Shown here: one piece after another, positions 1 through 11,932 of the stretch
Layout of the letters: the number at the start of each line of letters is the position of its first letter
Position numbering within the stretch: the stretch's first letter is position 1
Source of the DNA: Durusdinium trenchii
Lineage: Eukaryota; Sar; Dinophyceae; Suessiales; Symbiodiniaceae
Assembly (NCBI GenBank): GCA_963970005.1
Contig: CAXAMN010022696.1
Span: forward strand, 366,507-430,506
Direction: 5' to 3'
DNA: 64,000 nucleotides
The notes under the pieces: model-generated
Told to the model about the DNA's origin: nothing
What the model saw: only the letters and a program-made list of their open reading frames with translations
Databases searched by the model: none
Position numbers and translations under genes: made by a program

Positions 1-2500
1 GGTCAATGCGGGGTTGTAAAAGGGACGCGTGAGGACAGCCTGCGGGAAGTTTGGCGGGATCCAGGGCATTCCATCCAAGGAGGCGAAGGAAAGACACTGA
101 ACATGCAATGGTTTGATGTAACTTTTCTTTTGTGTGTGTAGTTTGCAATCAGCCCGAAATAATTTGCAATTCAATAAGGTTTAAACTAAACGGTTTGATG
201 ACCTTGTACTGGGCAGTCGTGCATTGAAAGCCATGTTAATAAGACCCAGTGCTTTGATGCAGAGTGCTTCCTCCTGGGTTGAGGATGATAAGAACTCCCG
301 TGGCCAGCAATGCCTTTTGCTTCCTATGCTTAAGGTTTCAAGCTACTCAACGATTTGGCCAAGAAAGACTTTCCATGATAGCGCTGATCCGAGGCCTTGT
401 TTGTGTGATTGTGAGCTTCTTTGGATCATGGGTGCTTGCAGCTTGGCTTGGCTTGGAATGGATGGAGGGCTGGGTGGACGCAAGAAGTGAGGAGCTGGTT
501 GTTGAAATTGTTTCAAGAAGCGAATCCATGTGAAATACTCTCCAACACGTCTCGCGAAAGCTTTCATTTACAATCAAATTGAACTCGACAGGTCTTTGTA
601 AGTTTGACATGGACTTTGCAGTTTCTGCTTGTTGCTTCAGTTCTGACAAGGCCCTGGCACTTCTTGTGATGATGCCAATTTGCACCTTGCTGGGTATCAA
701 AGTTGCAGTTATAGTCGGCGCCCGAGACTATAGACATGCATCACTATGTCCTTGCATCAGGGGTGCAAGATCAGTCTGAGCACACATTGAAACCTTGACC
801 CCTTACACTGACTTGAGCGGATGCCTTGTGGATGCAGGCTCACACCCCTTCCAAGACTGCAGAGCACGCCTATGCAGTAGCTGGGCAGACAACCAATGAG
901 GCTGGTCAAAGGAGACGGCCGTGAAACCTGTTTTAGTGCAGTTGCTTTGCATTGAAGATTTTGGATGGCCTATATGCTAGGAGAACGAATACCAATAAAT
1001 ACCAATGACTATCACCGACTTTGAATTAGGTGTGGTGGAAAACGATGGATTGTTTCCAGCTTGCATCTTGGCCATCCTCGAGTCTGTCCACACATGAACT
1101 CCACAACTGCAAAAGTCAGCAGAGAAAGCCCGTGGTGTGGAGAGCGGTGAACTTCGTCAGGCTGCAACGCAGATCCGTACCGTGCGGGCATTAGGCACCG
1201 TATGGCACCGGTTGGGCTAGAGGTCGGGTTTCTGTCGGGTTTTCACCTGGCCAGCTGGTGGATTGAGATGCGAAGCGCCTTGTACGTACACTGAGCTCCC
1301 TAGGTGTCAGTACTGTAGGACTGTAGGCATCATTGTGTAGCATTGGTGTTGGCCGCAGGACATTTTGGCCCGTTGTAACTCACTTTTCAAACAAGCACTT
1401 CCTAGTGCGTCTTCACAATTTTGATTAATTGTGTCAAACACAAGAAGCAATTGGATCAGTTGTTGATATTCTTTGATGCGTTCTGGTGCTTGTTGCTCCT
1501 TGCCCTCTTCTGACGGTCAGGTGCTGAAAAGCAGACTCTTGAGATATTGTCAGATTCGTTGGCGACCTTGACGCAGGAAAACGTGCCTTGGCCAGACGCA
1601 ATCCCATGCAATCCTCAACATAAGACTTATAAGACATCCATGTTTGCTTACTTTTGTTGCCATGTCGTGCCATGTGCTTGTGCTTGGAATTTCTAGGGTT
1701 GGGTAGATGCCGTTTGATTGTGTTGACGTGCCACATGGTCCAGTTGATGTCCTTGAATTGGCTACGGCTAAGGTCTCTTCTGCTTGCTTGAAAGGCTTCT
1801 CCTTCGGTTTGAGCACTGTCTTGATCCAGGTGATGTACCTAGCAGGCAGGGTGATGCTAGGGTGCCCATGATTCTTGATCCTTTTGCGGTCCTACCATTG
1901 CACGGTGGCCGCGCAGATCCTGAGCTTTGGCCCCACCCCAATTAGAGACATTGGTAAGTAAGATCGGTATATATATATATGTATATTCCATGTATGGGCT
2001 GGAGCTTATGCTACCATGAGGGCACTCCAGAGCTCCGACGAGCTTCGAAATCTTTCTTCTTCAGTTACTAGTTGCACATGTCACACTGTCACAGTGCTGA
2101 ACTCTGTCAGGCTTTTGGCTGAGTGCCGCGCTGATTCAGCCGGGCTGCCTACTCGTTGTTCGAAGGGTGGGATTTTGGCAGTCCCTGATGATCTGTAATC
2201 TTGTAGCCAGGTGGCTGGCTGCAGAAGATATGTTTGTGCAGACTCTACTGCCCACTCACGCCATTACGTCTTTTTTTGATGAGAGATTTGCACCTAAAAA
2301 GTGGCACCTTGGCTAGTGCAAACCCAGGTCTGGTGGCTTTGTCTCGGAGCAGGTCCTCCTGACGCTCTTTTGCGTGGTGTTTGGGGTCATGTCCGGGACA
2401 CCCAGAAATCGGGACGATCGGGGCGCATGCGTGCCAGACCTAGAGGGAGCTGTCAGGCAGCTTCACACAGAGGTGAGCGTGCCCACGTGTGCGAACCTAA
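1..2500. other. No recognisable gene
   Basis: I see no conserved domain in any frame here. The longest open frames are short and low in motif content. A (TA)n run lies near 1970-1985. Membrane exons of the ABC transporter that becomes recognisable from about 2978 could be hidden in this stretch, because dinoflagellate exons can be shorter than 100 bp, but I could not identify one. Confidence 0.5.
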
Positions 2501-2524
2501 GATCGATGACCTCCACCCTACGGG

Positions 2525-2627
2525 CTACCAAGGACGCTACTAGGGGCTCCTGGCCCTACTACTAGGAGCAAGGACGCTACTAGGAGCAATGTCCTCCAAC
2601 CTACTAGCGATGGCCTCCACTCTAGTA
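2525..2627. repeat. CTAG-core dispersed repeat cluster
   Basis: Several copies of the modules GCTACTAGGGGCTCCTGGC and CTACTAGGAGCAAGGAC are followed by a TCCAACCTACTAGCGATGG module. This is the first of about 30 clusters in the window and contains both module families. Confidence 0.8.
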
Positions 2628-2977
2628 GGGAACCAACACCCAGTGGCGTCCAACAGTCCTGGAGCACAACTGTGCACTATCTCCCAACAGTATTCTGTAA
2701 CCCTTGCCTAGCGTTTGTTTGCAGACTAAGCCGTCCAGCAAGGATGAACAAGTGCAAATCAAGGGCAACTTTTTTTTGGGGGTCTTAAGCAAGCAGAACT
2801 GTGCCGTCGAGAAGAGGTTGTCCCTGGTCCTCCTTCAGATGTCTGCATGCTTTTTGTCCATCATTCTTTCACATACAGCGCTTCTGAGTCAGTGGTGCGA
2901 TGTTGGATACGGTTGGATTTGCCAATGTTCGAGTCTTGATATGCTTTGATTCTGGACATTCGAGCAGGAGCGTGAGT

Positions 2978-5900
2978 GTTCTGGCGCAGTATTTGCCCGA
3001 CTCCGCCTCGGGAAGAGTGGCAGTGGGTGAAGTCTTCCGCCTCATTGACCAGGCGTGGAACAGTGAGTGTAATGGGGTGTGTGTCGACCATGTGGATGGA
3101 GGTTTCAGAACTAGATATTGCATATGTATATAGATACTGTATATAGATACTGTATATAGATACTGTAGATAGATAGATAGATAGATGGATACTGTAGAAT
3201 CTTTACATGCGATTTAGACTCTACCACGAATTCTTGAAGTTCTTTCACAGGTACACATCTTTCCGTAGAGGGGCTAGGGGGTGTTTTTTCTCGATTGTTT
3301 TGGCGCTGGACGTTTCCACTCTCCACAAGATGCACGCGATATCGTGCCTCCCTGAACCTTTTTATTCTGACCACTGACCATCGCTACCCTGTGGAATTTC
3401 ACTTTCTTTGTCTCATTATTGTTAGCGCTGTTTGACCCTACTTGGGGTTCTCGGTTCTTCAGCTGCCCTGCATTTTGCCACGTGGTTTTCACTCGTGTTC
3501 GTTTATAGTATGTTTGCTTCATTTTATGCTGGCTCGTGGAAGCCGTTGTCGAATTCGTTTTGCCTACCTTTTCCATGGCCTTCACAGTGAACTTCACTCC
3601 TTGAGTGCTGAACTTCACCGCGGTCAGGACTCAAAGATCAATTCCAGGAAAGCCCTGAAGACTGGCATTGAAAGCATGGGTGACGGAACCATTGAATTCA
3701 AGGCATGCCGTTTCGCAAGCTGAAGCCGGGCTTCCGGACAACTCGACTGGCTGTGTTTGAAGATTCAGTTGCTTTCCATGCCCAACATGTCCTGGCATTG
3801 TTCCATGCACGAAAGTTCGGCTGCACCTGGCTGGATAGGATGTGAGCTTTTGGTATCCCCACCGGCCGGAAGTCAAAGTCCTCAAGAATGTGTCATTCAC
3901 CGTAAAGAAGGGTCAGTCAGTCACTTGGCGAGCACTGGTTTTGGCTCAGAGTTTCCTGATTGAGTGTAGAGCTTTGACCTACCAGACGAGTTCCACGCAG
4001 ACGTCACGAAAGGAGGAACAAGCTGAAAGGGGATGAGTAACGATGTCACATGATTTCACAAGCCGAGGTTGCTTTGGTTGGCTTCTCTGGAAGTGGCAAG
4101 TCCTCCGCCATTCAACTGCTACAGCGTTTCTATGATCCACAGGCTAGGCATGCAGATGCATGCTGCATGCAGCATGACTTTGCTGGAGCATTCAGCTCGA
4201 CAGGAGTCGAGAAGAACTCTGTGAGTCTAAAGACCGATGCACATTTGTGCATGAATGAGGGCTTTTTTGTTCTTTGTTTCTAGTAGTGATGGCCTCCAAC
4301 CCAATAGCGACGGCCTCTAACCTGGAAGAAATGGCATTTGTGCATGAATGTGCATGAGGTGTTTGCGAACTGTTTGTGCCTTTCTTCGTACAGTGTCCCT
4401 TGAACACACTAAGAACCTTCAGGCAAAACTTCATGGATGCTGCAGATTGTAGAGGCTGTAGACGTATATTTGGCACTAATAAGGTCCATCAAGAAGTCAA
4501 TTGAAACCGTTTGTCAGCTGACTCAGTCCTTCATATATTGTTGAGCAAGTGCAGACTCGTCATTTTATATAGGCGAGATTGAGCCCTGGCAGGCTCCGTT
4601 AGATACCGCGTAACAGGTACCAAAAACCACTAATTACTGTAACGGCGGGAAGAGGCAGCGCCACGACACACAGCCCCACAATGTCGGAGTGATAGATAAT
4701 TCCCGTGGCATGTTGCGCAGTGACGTGCTGGTGCACTGCTGGCCCGGAGGCCGGGTCTATCTTGGTTGGTGGACGGAAACTCTGCGACTTGAAGCTCTCT
4801 TGGTGGCGGCAGAACGTGGGCCTTGTGAGCCAGGAGACGACAGGGACGCACGGGGCGCACGGGGCCGCAGGCTGCAGGGGCCTAGACACGCGACGTTGCT
4901 GTGTCAGAGGTGGAACTGAAAGCGCTGAAAGGATGTGTTGCATTTCTGGATGGATCGCTACTAGCAACAAGGACGCTATGCTCGGTGGAGGCCATCGCAA
5001 GCAGGTTGGAGGCCATCGCTATTAGTAACAAGAAGCTACCAAATAGCAAGGCACAAAACGACTGAAGAATGAATCATACAAGCCGCGGCTTTTAGCAAGG
5101 AGCCGCTCCTTTTCGACATCTCACTGGAAGAGATTCTTGGCTCACTCAGGAGAAATTCGCGACAGGGTGTTTTTTCTCGAAGTCTTGAAGCTCAACACAG
5201 TAGCCACTCTTGGTTTCAGCTGCTGGAGGTGACCAAGGTGAGGCAACCAAGAATGTCTACAGCACCGATGGTTCAGGATTTGTTTGGCCAGGTTGGCCTC
5301 CAATTCATGACACTCTGGAGACTCCGGCTCTCCAAACTTTAAACAGAAGGGAAACATGGCCTTCTAGCTGTACAACAATGCTATGTAATTTCCTGTTCCA
5401 TGTTAGTCAGGAAATTGTAGTTTAAGCATCGTTGGGTGTACAGTATATGGACGGCTCATTGGTTTAATAAGTAGCCATTACCTGTGCAATGCTCTGTGTT
5501 GAATTGTAGTTCACGGAATGTTGTCGCTTTGGTTCTTGCTTTGTTTGCCAATTCACCTGTGCATGACCAAGGAATGTGAAGTATGGATATCCTCAAGCTC
5601 CTTACCTCATCTCAGAATGTCAAAGATCACCCGTTTTTCTCTCCACCTTGCTTAATGGGGCGACAGAATGCTTCCCTTTAAGCTGGTGTAGGCCTTTGGG
5701 TGGTGAGTAGAGGCCTTGGCCATCACTGAGTCACCTGCTTTCCTGCAGCGATGGGACCATCCCCAACACAAATTCAGTGCAACAATTGGGATGAGATTAG
5801 CCGCACTAGTAGTAACAAGAAGCTATTAGTAACAAGTGCATCGCTACTAGGAACAAGTGCCTTACTAGTAGTAACAATAAAGCTATTAGAATTAAGTCTA

Positions 5901-8900
5901 TTTTTAAAGTAAATTATTAGCTTTTTGTTACTACTAGTAAGGCACCTGTTACTACTAGCGTGGCACTTGTTACTACTAGCTTCTAAGAAAAACTGTTGCT
6001 CTCCAAACAGAATTTCTGTTTGGAGGGGAGTGATGGGTAAGGTTCAGGGGGGTTGCACAGAGTTGGACGCTGCAGTGTCCGGTAGCGGCCAGCGGCCCAG
6101 ATACACTCCGACACTAACATGGAAGTGGCAAACCCCCTGTTCGTAAAGGAAAGTAGGCTTCCAAGGGACCATTTTCCACTTCCATCTCAGAGTCAGAGTG
6201 TAGCAAGGACGCAATTAGGTGGAGGCCATCGCTAGTAGGTTGGAGGCCATCGCTACTAGGAGCAGGCAAGTATTGGACAAGTTTTTGAGGCATATGCTAC
6301 GGCAAGGGCCCTGAGGCAACCCTCTGAACACCCTACGAAGTTCTGAAACTCACGCTGATCCAAAGGCATTTATCCAACGGTCGTCACTCTCCTTTGACCT
6401 CCTGGTTTTCTCCCGGTTTCTTAGCGATTGCCCAATGCTACTCCCAATGTCTCACAATCGTTGATGTTCCTATTGGTTGTGGTTTCACTTGGCAGGAGAC
6501 TTAATGAGCCTTTGTTTGTCAAGAATCCATTCTGTGCTAACTGATGACTGAATTATATTATTATGATGTCAGGAATCCATTCTCAAAATATGCGTTTGAA
6601 CCGCTTTTCTGCCAATTTGTTTCAAGGCCACTTCATCCCAAGTGCGCGACGCTGCACGGATCGCGCATATGGATTATGCCTTCAATGGCGATGTGCCACT
6701 GGGCTGAGAACGTCAGGTGTGCATGACGCTGCAGGTAAGGGCCAACAGCTGAGTCCTTTTACTGTCCCACCCACTGCCTATATGTGGGCATTTCCAGGCA
6801 TGCTTGAACAATCTTGAACATCCGTCAGTTTGATGATGGTTGCATCCAATATCCAATATCCATTGCTGGAGTTGCTGTAATTATACTACCCCCGGATCAC
6901 CTAGGACTTAGCGGACGTACGTGCAAAAATCCCCACTCCCAAGTCATCTCACCTGTCCGCTTTGTGGGTTGCTGTTTAAGCATCATTTTTTTCGAGTTGC
7001 AATCCCAAAACACGCCGAGGAAGTGGAGTGACCGCGTGGGCTTGCGTGGAGCCACCTGGCAAGTTGACTGAGCGAGTGAAAGTGCCGATCGTTTTCATTG
7101 CTTGGAGGCCATCGCTATTAGGTTGGAGGCCATTTCTACGGCAAAACAAAACATTGCAGCCGCTGTGGGGGTCCCACTTTTCCACCCGCAGACGAAGACA
7201 CATTACGAAGACACATTCAAGCACAGCCACCTCTCCTCCCACAATGTGAAGACGATTTCCGCAGACGAATTCTCCGAAGACGAATTAGACCCGGAAGACG
7301 AATTAGACCCTGAAGACACTTTCCGCAGACGAATTCTCCGAAGACGAATTAGCCCCCGAAGACGGATTAGACCCCGAAGACGCTTTCCCCAGACGAATTC
7401 TCCGAAGACGAATTGGGCCCCGAAGACGAATTAGACNNNNNNNNNNTAGACCCCGAAGACGCTTTCCGCAGACGAATTCTCCGAAGACGAATTAGACCCC
7501 GAAGACGAATTAGACCCCGAAGACGCTTTCCGCAGACGAATTCTGATGGCAATGTTGGATCGGATTGAGCAGATATGTGCCGATGGCTGAAGATGCAGTT
7601 TATAGCAGCAGAAATCTTTGATTGCCGCTTCATGTGCTGCCATGTACGTGGAGGTAGCATGTTTATGGTCTGCGTTCCACAGCAGCCGTTGTTTATGGCT
7701 ATAGGCTATAGTAGTTACCCGAAGATTTGCACATCCCGTCATGATCATCATGGCCATTGCTTCTTGGGCTCACAGCTGTGAGCTGAGCCATTGGTCGGCA
7801 TGGATAGCGAAGAGGAGGAGATCTGGAGATGCCATGGATGCCATGGATGCCAGTCGGTACTCTGAGGGTCTTCCGAGGGTGGAAGTTGACCGCAGGGACT
7901 GGGAGTTCGTCCGCAGGGATGTCCTAAGTGATCCTTTTTCCATTTTTTTTCCCCCATGGATTTGGGGTTCGGGATTGGGACCGATCGCCGGATTTTTGAA
8001 ACATATTTAAACAGATGCAACATGGGGCTGAATCCCCCTGAACATGCACGTTTGGGTCTTCGTTGTGGTTCTCTAGTTTTGGGATGGCACCGGCCGGGAG
8101 CAGCGCTATGGGCCTCGCTACAGGGTGCGGAGATCTCAGTGCAATCCGGCCGATGCGGACATTGCTGGGAGATTTGGCTTTGCGGGAGCTTTGTTTGTGC
8201 ATCCAGAAACACGCACATGTCACATGTCTGTCTGTGTGCTTTTTCATGTCCTTTGAGCAGTTCCATGATGATGTTGCAGGTGATCCCTGAACCCAAACAC
8301 CAAATTCAAAGGAGCTGGAATCCACAATCTCAGACTTCCTCACAGCCTAGACATGAGAGAACACCTAGGGTCTACATAAGAAACCAATCTTGCATATTCA
8401 TCACCCAGACTCTTAAACTCCGCAGAAGTCTCTTCATGTCATTCCTTCCGGACAAGGAAACACCTTCCCATGCCCTACCCGTGGCCTCAGATGTGTGTTT
8501 TGCATCAACCGATCGATGCACCTGGCAGATGCTGTCCTGTGGCTACAATATCGAAAAAGCATCATTCAAGATATTCAAGCCCACCCTACAGAATCCATCA
8601 CAATCCTGGAACCTTCTTTGTCTTCAAGAGAGAAGGTACAGTTGTTACATCATGTTACATCCATTCATGGAGTTTGTGCTGCGATATCTTGGGATATCTC
8701 GGGGTGGTTTTTGTTTGCTAGCTTTTCCTCCTGAACACACTGGAACGTTGGAACATCAACTTTTGTTTGTCAAACATGAAAGCTGGACCATAGATTTGTG
8801 GTTTGCCTCCCAGACGGCCCCTGACTAACGACTGCCATTGCTACAACATACATATTACAGAAGACACGCACAGCTGTGGAGTGTGTGTCCGGGTTTGTTA

Positions 8901-11440
8901 GCTGGTGGATGGTGAACATGACAAAGGATAGACTGAAATAGGTACCACCAGGACCTTCTGACCGGAAATCCAAGGTCGCATTCCCGCAGTGGTCCTGGCC
9001 GCATCGAAAAAAGTAGCGTTATCGTGGCAGCGCCGAAAATAATCATTTCGACGCTGTTGTGCCGGTGATGGCCTTGTTTGTAAGGATTTTGTGGTTTGCA
9101 AGGTCCAATGAATTGGACCCAAATCCATTGATGAAAAATGCAAGGGTCATGACAGACATGATCAAATAGATAAGTTGTATTGTATTGTTGCTTTTCTTCC
9201 CTGACTCTCATCATGTTATATCAGGTACCATCCCCAATGGAAGTGATGGCAGCTGCCGGCGCAGCGTGATATACACATGGGTTGGAGAAAAACCAGCCTT
9301 TGTCATGGGGGGATTGCATTCTGAGAGCAGACCATTCATACTTATCTTGAAGGTTTTGCGCATGTGTCCCCATGACGTGACTTACCCGAATAGTCGACAA
9401 ACTTCTGTCGGACGCGCTGGACCCATTTGGAGGCTAAGTTGAAGGCCTCATTTCAACCCAGACTCAAGGATGCCTGGCGTTTTGTATCATCTGAAGCCTA
9501 TGTCAGGGTGATGGGAGTGGCAGAGTTTAGTGCAGATTTGCGCGAACAAGAGCTTCAACGCACAAGTTTACTGTTAAGGGTGCCCAGTCCCGTTTCAGTG
9601 GTACGTTGAGCTAAGTAGGAAGGCTATGTTCAATCATACCGTGCGCGGTACGGGGGCTTCTTACCTTTTAATACAACGCAATGTCCAATTGTTGCGCTGT
9701 GTGTTCTGCCATATCTTGGACATGTGTTGGGGTTGCCTGCTGCTTCAACAGTGTCAAAACGGCCCCTGCTACGAAGAACTGTTTCGTGCAGTTTGGAGCA
9801 TCAGACGGGGTCCTGTCACGTCAGGGAATGCGGCGTCACAATGTGGCGTCAGGGGGTAATGCGGCGTCAAAGGGGCCATGTGGCGTCAGGGAATGCGGCG
9901 CCAGAATGCGGCGTCAGGGAGTAATGTGGCGTCACGGGCAAATGCGGCGTCCGGGAATGTGGCGCCACAATGTGGCGTCAGGAGGTAATGCGGCGTCAGA
10001 GGGGCAATGTGGCGTCAGGGAATGCGGCGCCAGAATGCGGTGTCAGGGGGGAATGCGGCGTCAGGGGGGGATGCGGCGTCAGGGGATGTGGCGTCAAATG
10101 TGGCGTCAGGGAGTAATGTGGCGTCAGGGGAGGAATGTGGCGTCAGGGAAGAATGCGGCGTCAGGGGGTAATGTGGCGTCAGGGGGTAATGTGGCGTCAG
10201 GGAATGCGGCGCCAGAATGCGGCGTCAGGGGGTAATGCGGCGTCAGGGGGGAATGTGGCGTCAGGGAATGTAACGTCGCAGTACTAGGAAAGTGGCGCCA
10301 TAATGTGGCTGCAGCGTCAAGGTCAAAAGCGGGATCCCGTCTGCCGCTGCCCTGAAACAAAAAGCAATTGGTCCTTGCTACTAGTAAGCGATGCCCTTTG
10401 TTCCTTAGCTTCTTGTTCCTAGGTTCTAGGAGTAAGGCCAGGAGCCCCTAGTAGCGTCCTTGCTTCTAGTAGCGATGCCAGGAGCCCCTAGTAGCGATGC
10501 CCTTACTCCTAGTGCGGAAGTTCTTCAGGAAAAACTGAGTGGCGGCCAGAAGCAGCGCTGTGCTCTTGCACGGGCACTCCTACGCCGGCCACAGGTCCTA
10601 CTCTTGGACGAGGCCGACAGGTTTTTATGTTGCTTTTAGCCGTTTTGGACATGTGCATTGAGAGTTCTGATTTGCTGTAGGCCACCAGTGCTCTGGATAG
10701 CTCTTCAGAACGGCTGGTCCAAGAAGCCATGCAGGTGGGCTTGGGTGACGCCATGTGAATTTCTATGAATTTCTTTTCCTTCTGAGCACTTGAATGTATC
10801 CAGTTGCCCGTCAGCCATGATACGGTGACCCAAGCAAGCATCCAACGCCTCGAGGGAATGCGTTTTTCCAGGCTGTCTTGGGACTGAGCCTAGCTAAGTT
10901 CACCCTGGCCCTGGGAGTATCTGGGAGTGTTCTCAGAGCATTACAAGTAGATTACAATACTTTTTGAACATCAGTTGCGCTTGGCATTATGCCCCATCAC
11001 CATGCTAACTTCTTTCTGTGGACTATTGATGAACATTGCGCATTCTCCGCTCTTCCCATGTTGCGCATTCTCCACTCAAATATCGGTCGCGTTGGTTTAG
11101 GATGCGCGAGTCGGAAAGACGACGATCACAGTGGCGCACCGCCTCTCTACCATTCGAAATGCCGATGCTCGGCCTGATCTAGCACCGGTGGGTCAGACTA
11201 CGCCAGAGACCCACATTGTTACTGTTGGTCGAAAGCGGTTTCTAGACCATTCTAGACCCGGCTCGTCCCACAAATTGTGCAGAAGTCATGGTCCTGCTTT
11301 CCGACCCAATACAGGCACAAACACAAACCCTTTGTGAGTACCTGGTCTGAGCCCGACTGAAGAGAGAAGCACCAGCACTTCCAGATCTGAGGACCAGATC
11401 TTCGTGCTGAATGGCGGTAGCTTGGCAGTCGGAGCAAGGA
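2978..11440 (+). CDS. ABCB/MDR-type ABC transporter, nucleotide-binding domain (multi-exon, partial)
   Basis: This gene encodes an ATP-driven membrane exporter, of which the linker and NBD are visible. Exons placed by homology are about 2978-3052 ([20 protein letters not shown] linker), 3628-3702, 3839-3919 ([18 protein letters not shown]-loop Tyr), 4078-4142 (Walker [10 protein letters not shown]), 4750-4833 (Q-loop, VGLVSQ), from 5100 ([11 protein letters not shown]), 10529-10612 (signature LSGGQKQR, Walker B VLLLDE), 10681-10734 (D-loop ATSALD), 11101-11163 (H-loop [12 protein letters not shown]) and from 11392 ([13 protein letters not shown]). All joints keep frame. Introns use GC, GA and GT donors. 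The YPHRP and [10 protein letters not shown] wording is typical of full-length ABCB transporters. The stretch between ENI and LSGGQ (about 40-50 residues in the family) was not found between 5.16 and 10.5 kb. The membrane domain and C-terminus were not identified either, so I cannot tell whether the gene is intact. Confidence 0.85.
3123..3190. repeat. Microsatellite (TATAGATACTG and GATA units)
   Basis: Tandem copies of a 13-bp ATATAGATACTGT unit pass into (GATA)n. The run lies inside the GC-AG intron 3053-3627 of the ABC transporter gene. Confidence 0.85.
4281..4327. repeat. GGAGGCCAT-type dispersed repeat in an ABC intron
   Basis: TGATGGCCTCCAACCCAATAG is followed by a second diverged unit. 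It lies within the GC-AG intron 4143-4749. Confidence 0.75.
4957..5037. repeat. Mixed CTAG-core and GGAGGCCATCGC repeat cluster
   Basis: Modules GCTACTAGCAACAAGGACGC, GGTTGGAGGCCATCGC and ATTAGTAACAAGAAGCTAC lie side by side in the GA-AG intron 4834-5099 of the ABC gene. This shows that the two module families combine. Confidence 0.75.
5805..5985. repeat. CTAG-core repeat cluster in inverted arrangement
   Basis: The left half reads ACTAGTAGTAACAAGAAGC and CTTACTAGTAGTAACAA. After an AT-rich centre near 5885-5915 the right half reads the complement (TTGTTACTACTAGTAAGG and so on). The arms could form a long imperfect hairpin. Confidence 0.7.
6206..6267. repeat. GGAGGCCATCGC dispersed repeat
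   Basis: Two GGTGGAGGCCATCGCTAGTAG-like units end in a CTACTAGGAGCAGG module. Confidence 0.75.
7101..7140. repeat. GGAGGCCATCGC dispersed repeat
   Basis: GGAGGCCATCGCTATTAGG is followed by a second copy ending CATTTCTACGG. Confidence 0.7.
7254..7545. repeat. Minisatellite of GAAGACGAATTAGACCCC units, interrupted by a gap
   Basis: Tandem 18-bp units GAAGACGAATTAGACCCC alternate with a longer GACGCTTTCCGCAGACGAATTCTCC segment. Both strands are open for part of the run, giving acidic or Ser-rich low-complexity peptides. I read this as non-coding. The true length is unknown because of the Ns. Confidence 0.9.
7437..7446. other. Assembly gap (10 N)
   Basis: A run of ten N sits inside the minisatellite, where assembly would be expected to collapse or break. 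Confidence 1.
9826..10316. repeat. GGCGTCAGGG minisatellite
   Basis: More than 25 tandem, slightly variable units of about 15-19 bp have the form AATGYGGCGTCAGGGGG, with some GGCGCCAG variants. The unit length varies in its G run. The run stays open for 184 codons on the + strand, but the predicted peptide is pure repeat and I do not call it a gene. It lies about 210 bp upstream of the ABC signature exon. Confidence 0.92.
10374..10512. repeat. CTAG-core dispersed repeat cluster
   Basis: Tandem modules include CCTAGTAGCGTCCTTGC and GCCAGGAGCCCCTAGTAGC. The cluster ends about 15 bp before the acceptor of the LSGGQ exon. Confidence 0.85.
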
Positions 11441-11462
11441 CGCTACTAGGAACGTAGCAAGA
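11430..11462. repeat. CTAG-core dispersed repeat (short)
   Basis: GGAGCAAGGACGCTACTAGG is followed by AACGTAGCAAGAACG. It abuts the last recognised ABC exon. Confidence 0.7.
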
Positions 11463-11884
11463 ACGTCGTTTGGCCTCCATCAGAGGCCTTTGGACTCCCC
11501 CACTGCACAGGTTTTGACAGATCCCAGTAGCATGGGCGGAGATCCGCTTTGCAACGGATGTAGTGATGTCATATCATTTGCCTGACATCTTGACCAGACG
11601 TGCAAGAAAGCTCACCACGTGAACCAAGGCAAGCTGCTAGAACAAGGCGGGCACAGGTGAAAACGTGCTTGTATGCGATGGCAAACTAGGATAAGACAGA
11701 CACTTCTTGGTTGCATCATTAACATTGCGCCGCTGTTGCGCATCTATTGCATCGTTGAGCTCCGGAGGCACGTACTCTGAACTTTTGGCCTTGGACGGCA
11801 GTTTCACAAAGCTCGCACGAAGCCTATGAAGGTTCGGAGTGGATGTTTGAAGCTGAATTTTTGTGACTTAGTTTCTCTGAGTGT

Positions 11885-11932
11885 TCTATTAGGTTGGAGG
11901 CCATTGCTATTAGGTTGGAGGCCATTTCTTTG
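11885..11932. repeat. GGAGGCCATTGC dispersed repeat
   Basis: TATTAGGTTGGAGGCCATTGC is repeated twice. Confidence 0.75.

Larger units (their letters stand above)
5160..9825. other. Long intronic or intergenic stretch
   Basis: This lies between the [11 protein letters not shown] exon and the LSGGQ exon of the ABC gene. It holds dispersed repeats, a tandem repeat with an assembly gap and many short open frames without recognisable domains. The missing NBD exons should lie here if the gene is intact. A 290-codon open frame at 7956-8828 shows no recognisable motif. Confidence 0.4.

Noticed and set aside
6650-6735. Possible missing ABC exon ([14 protein letters not shown]...)
   Set aside because: It resembles the AAxxANAHDFI segment only loosely, runs into a stop and has no clear acceptor.
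7102-7434. Acidic and Ser-rich open frames on both strands over the 7.3-kb tandem repeat
   Set aside because: They are translations of the repeat unit, and both strands are equally open.
9681-10235. 184-codon open frame across the minisatellite
   Set aside because: Its peptide is only the translation of the tandem repeat. An array without stop-containing units stays open by itself.
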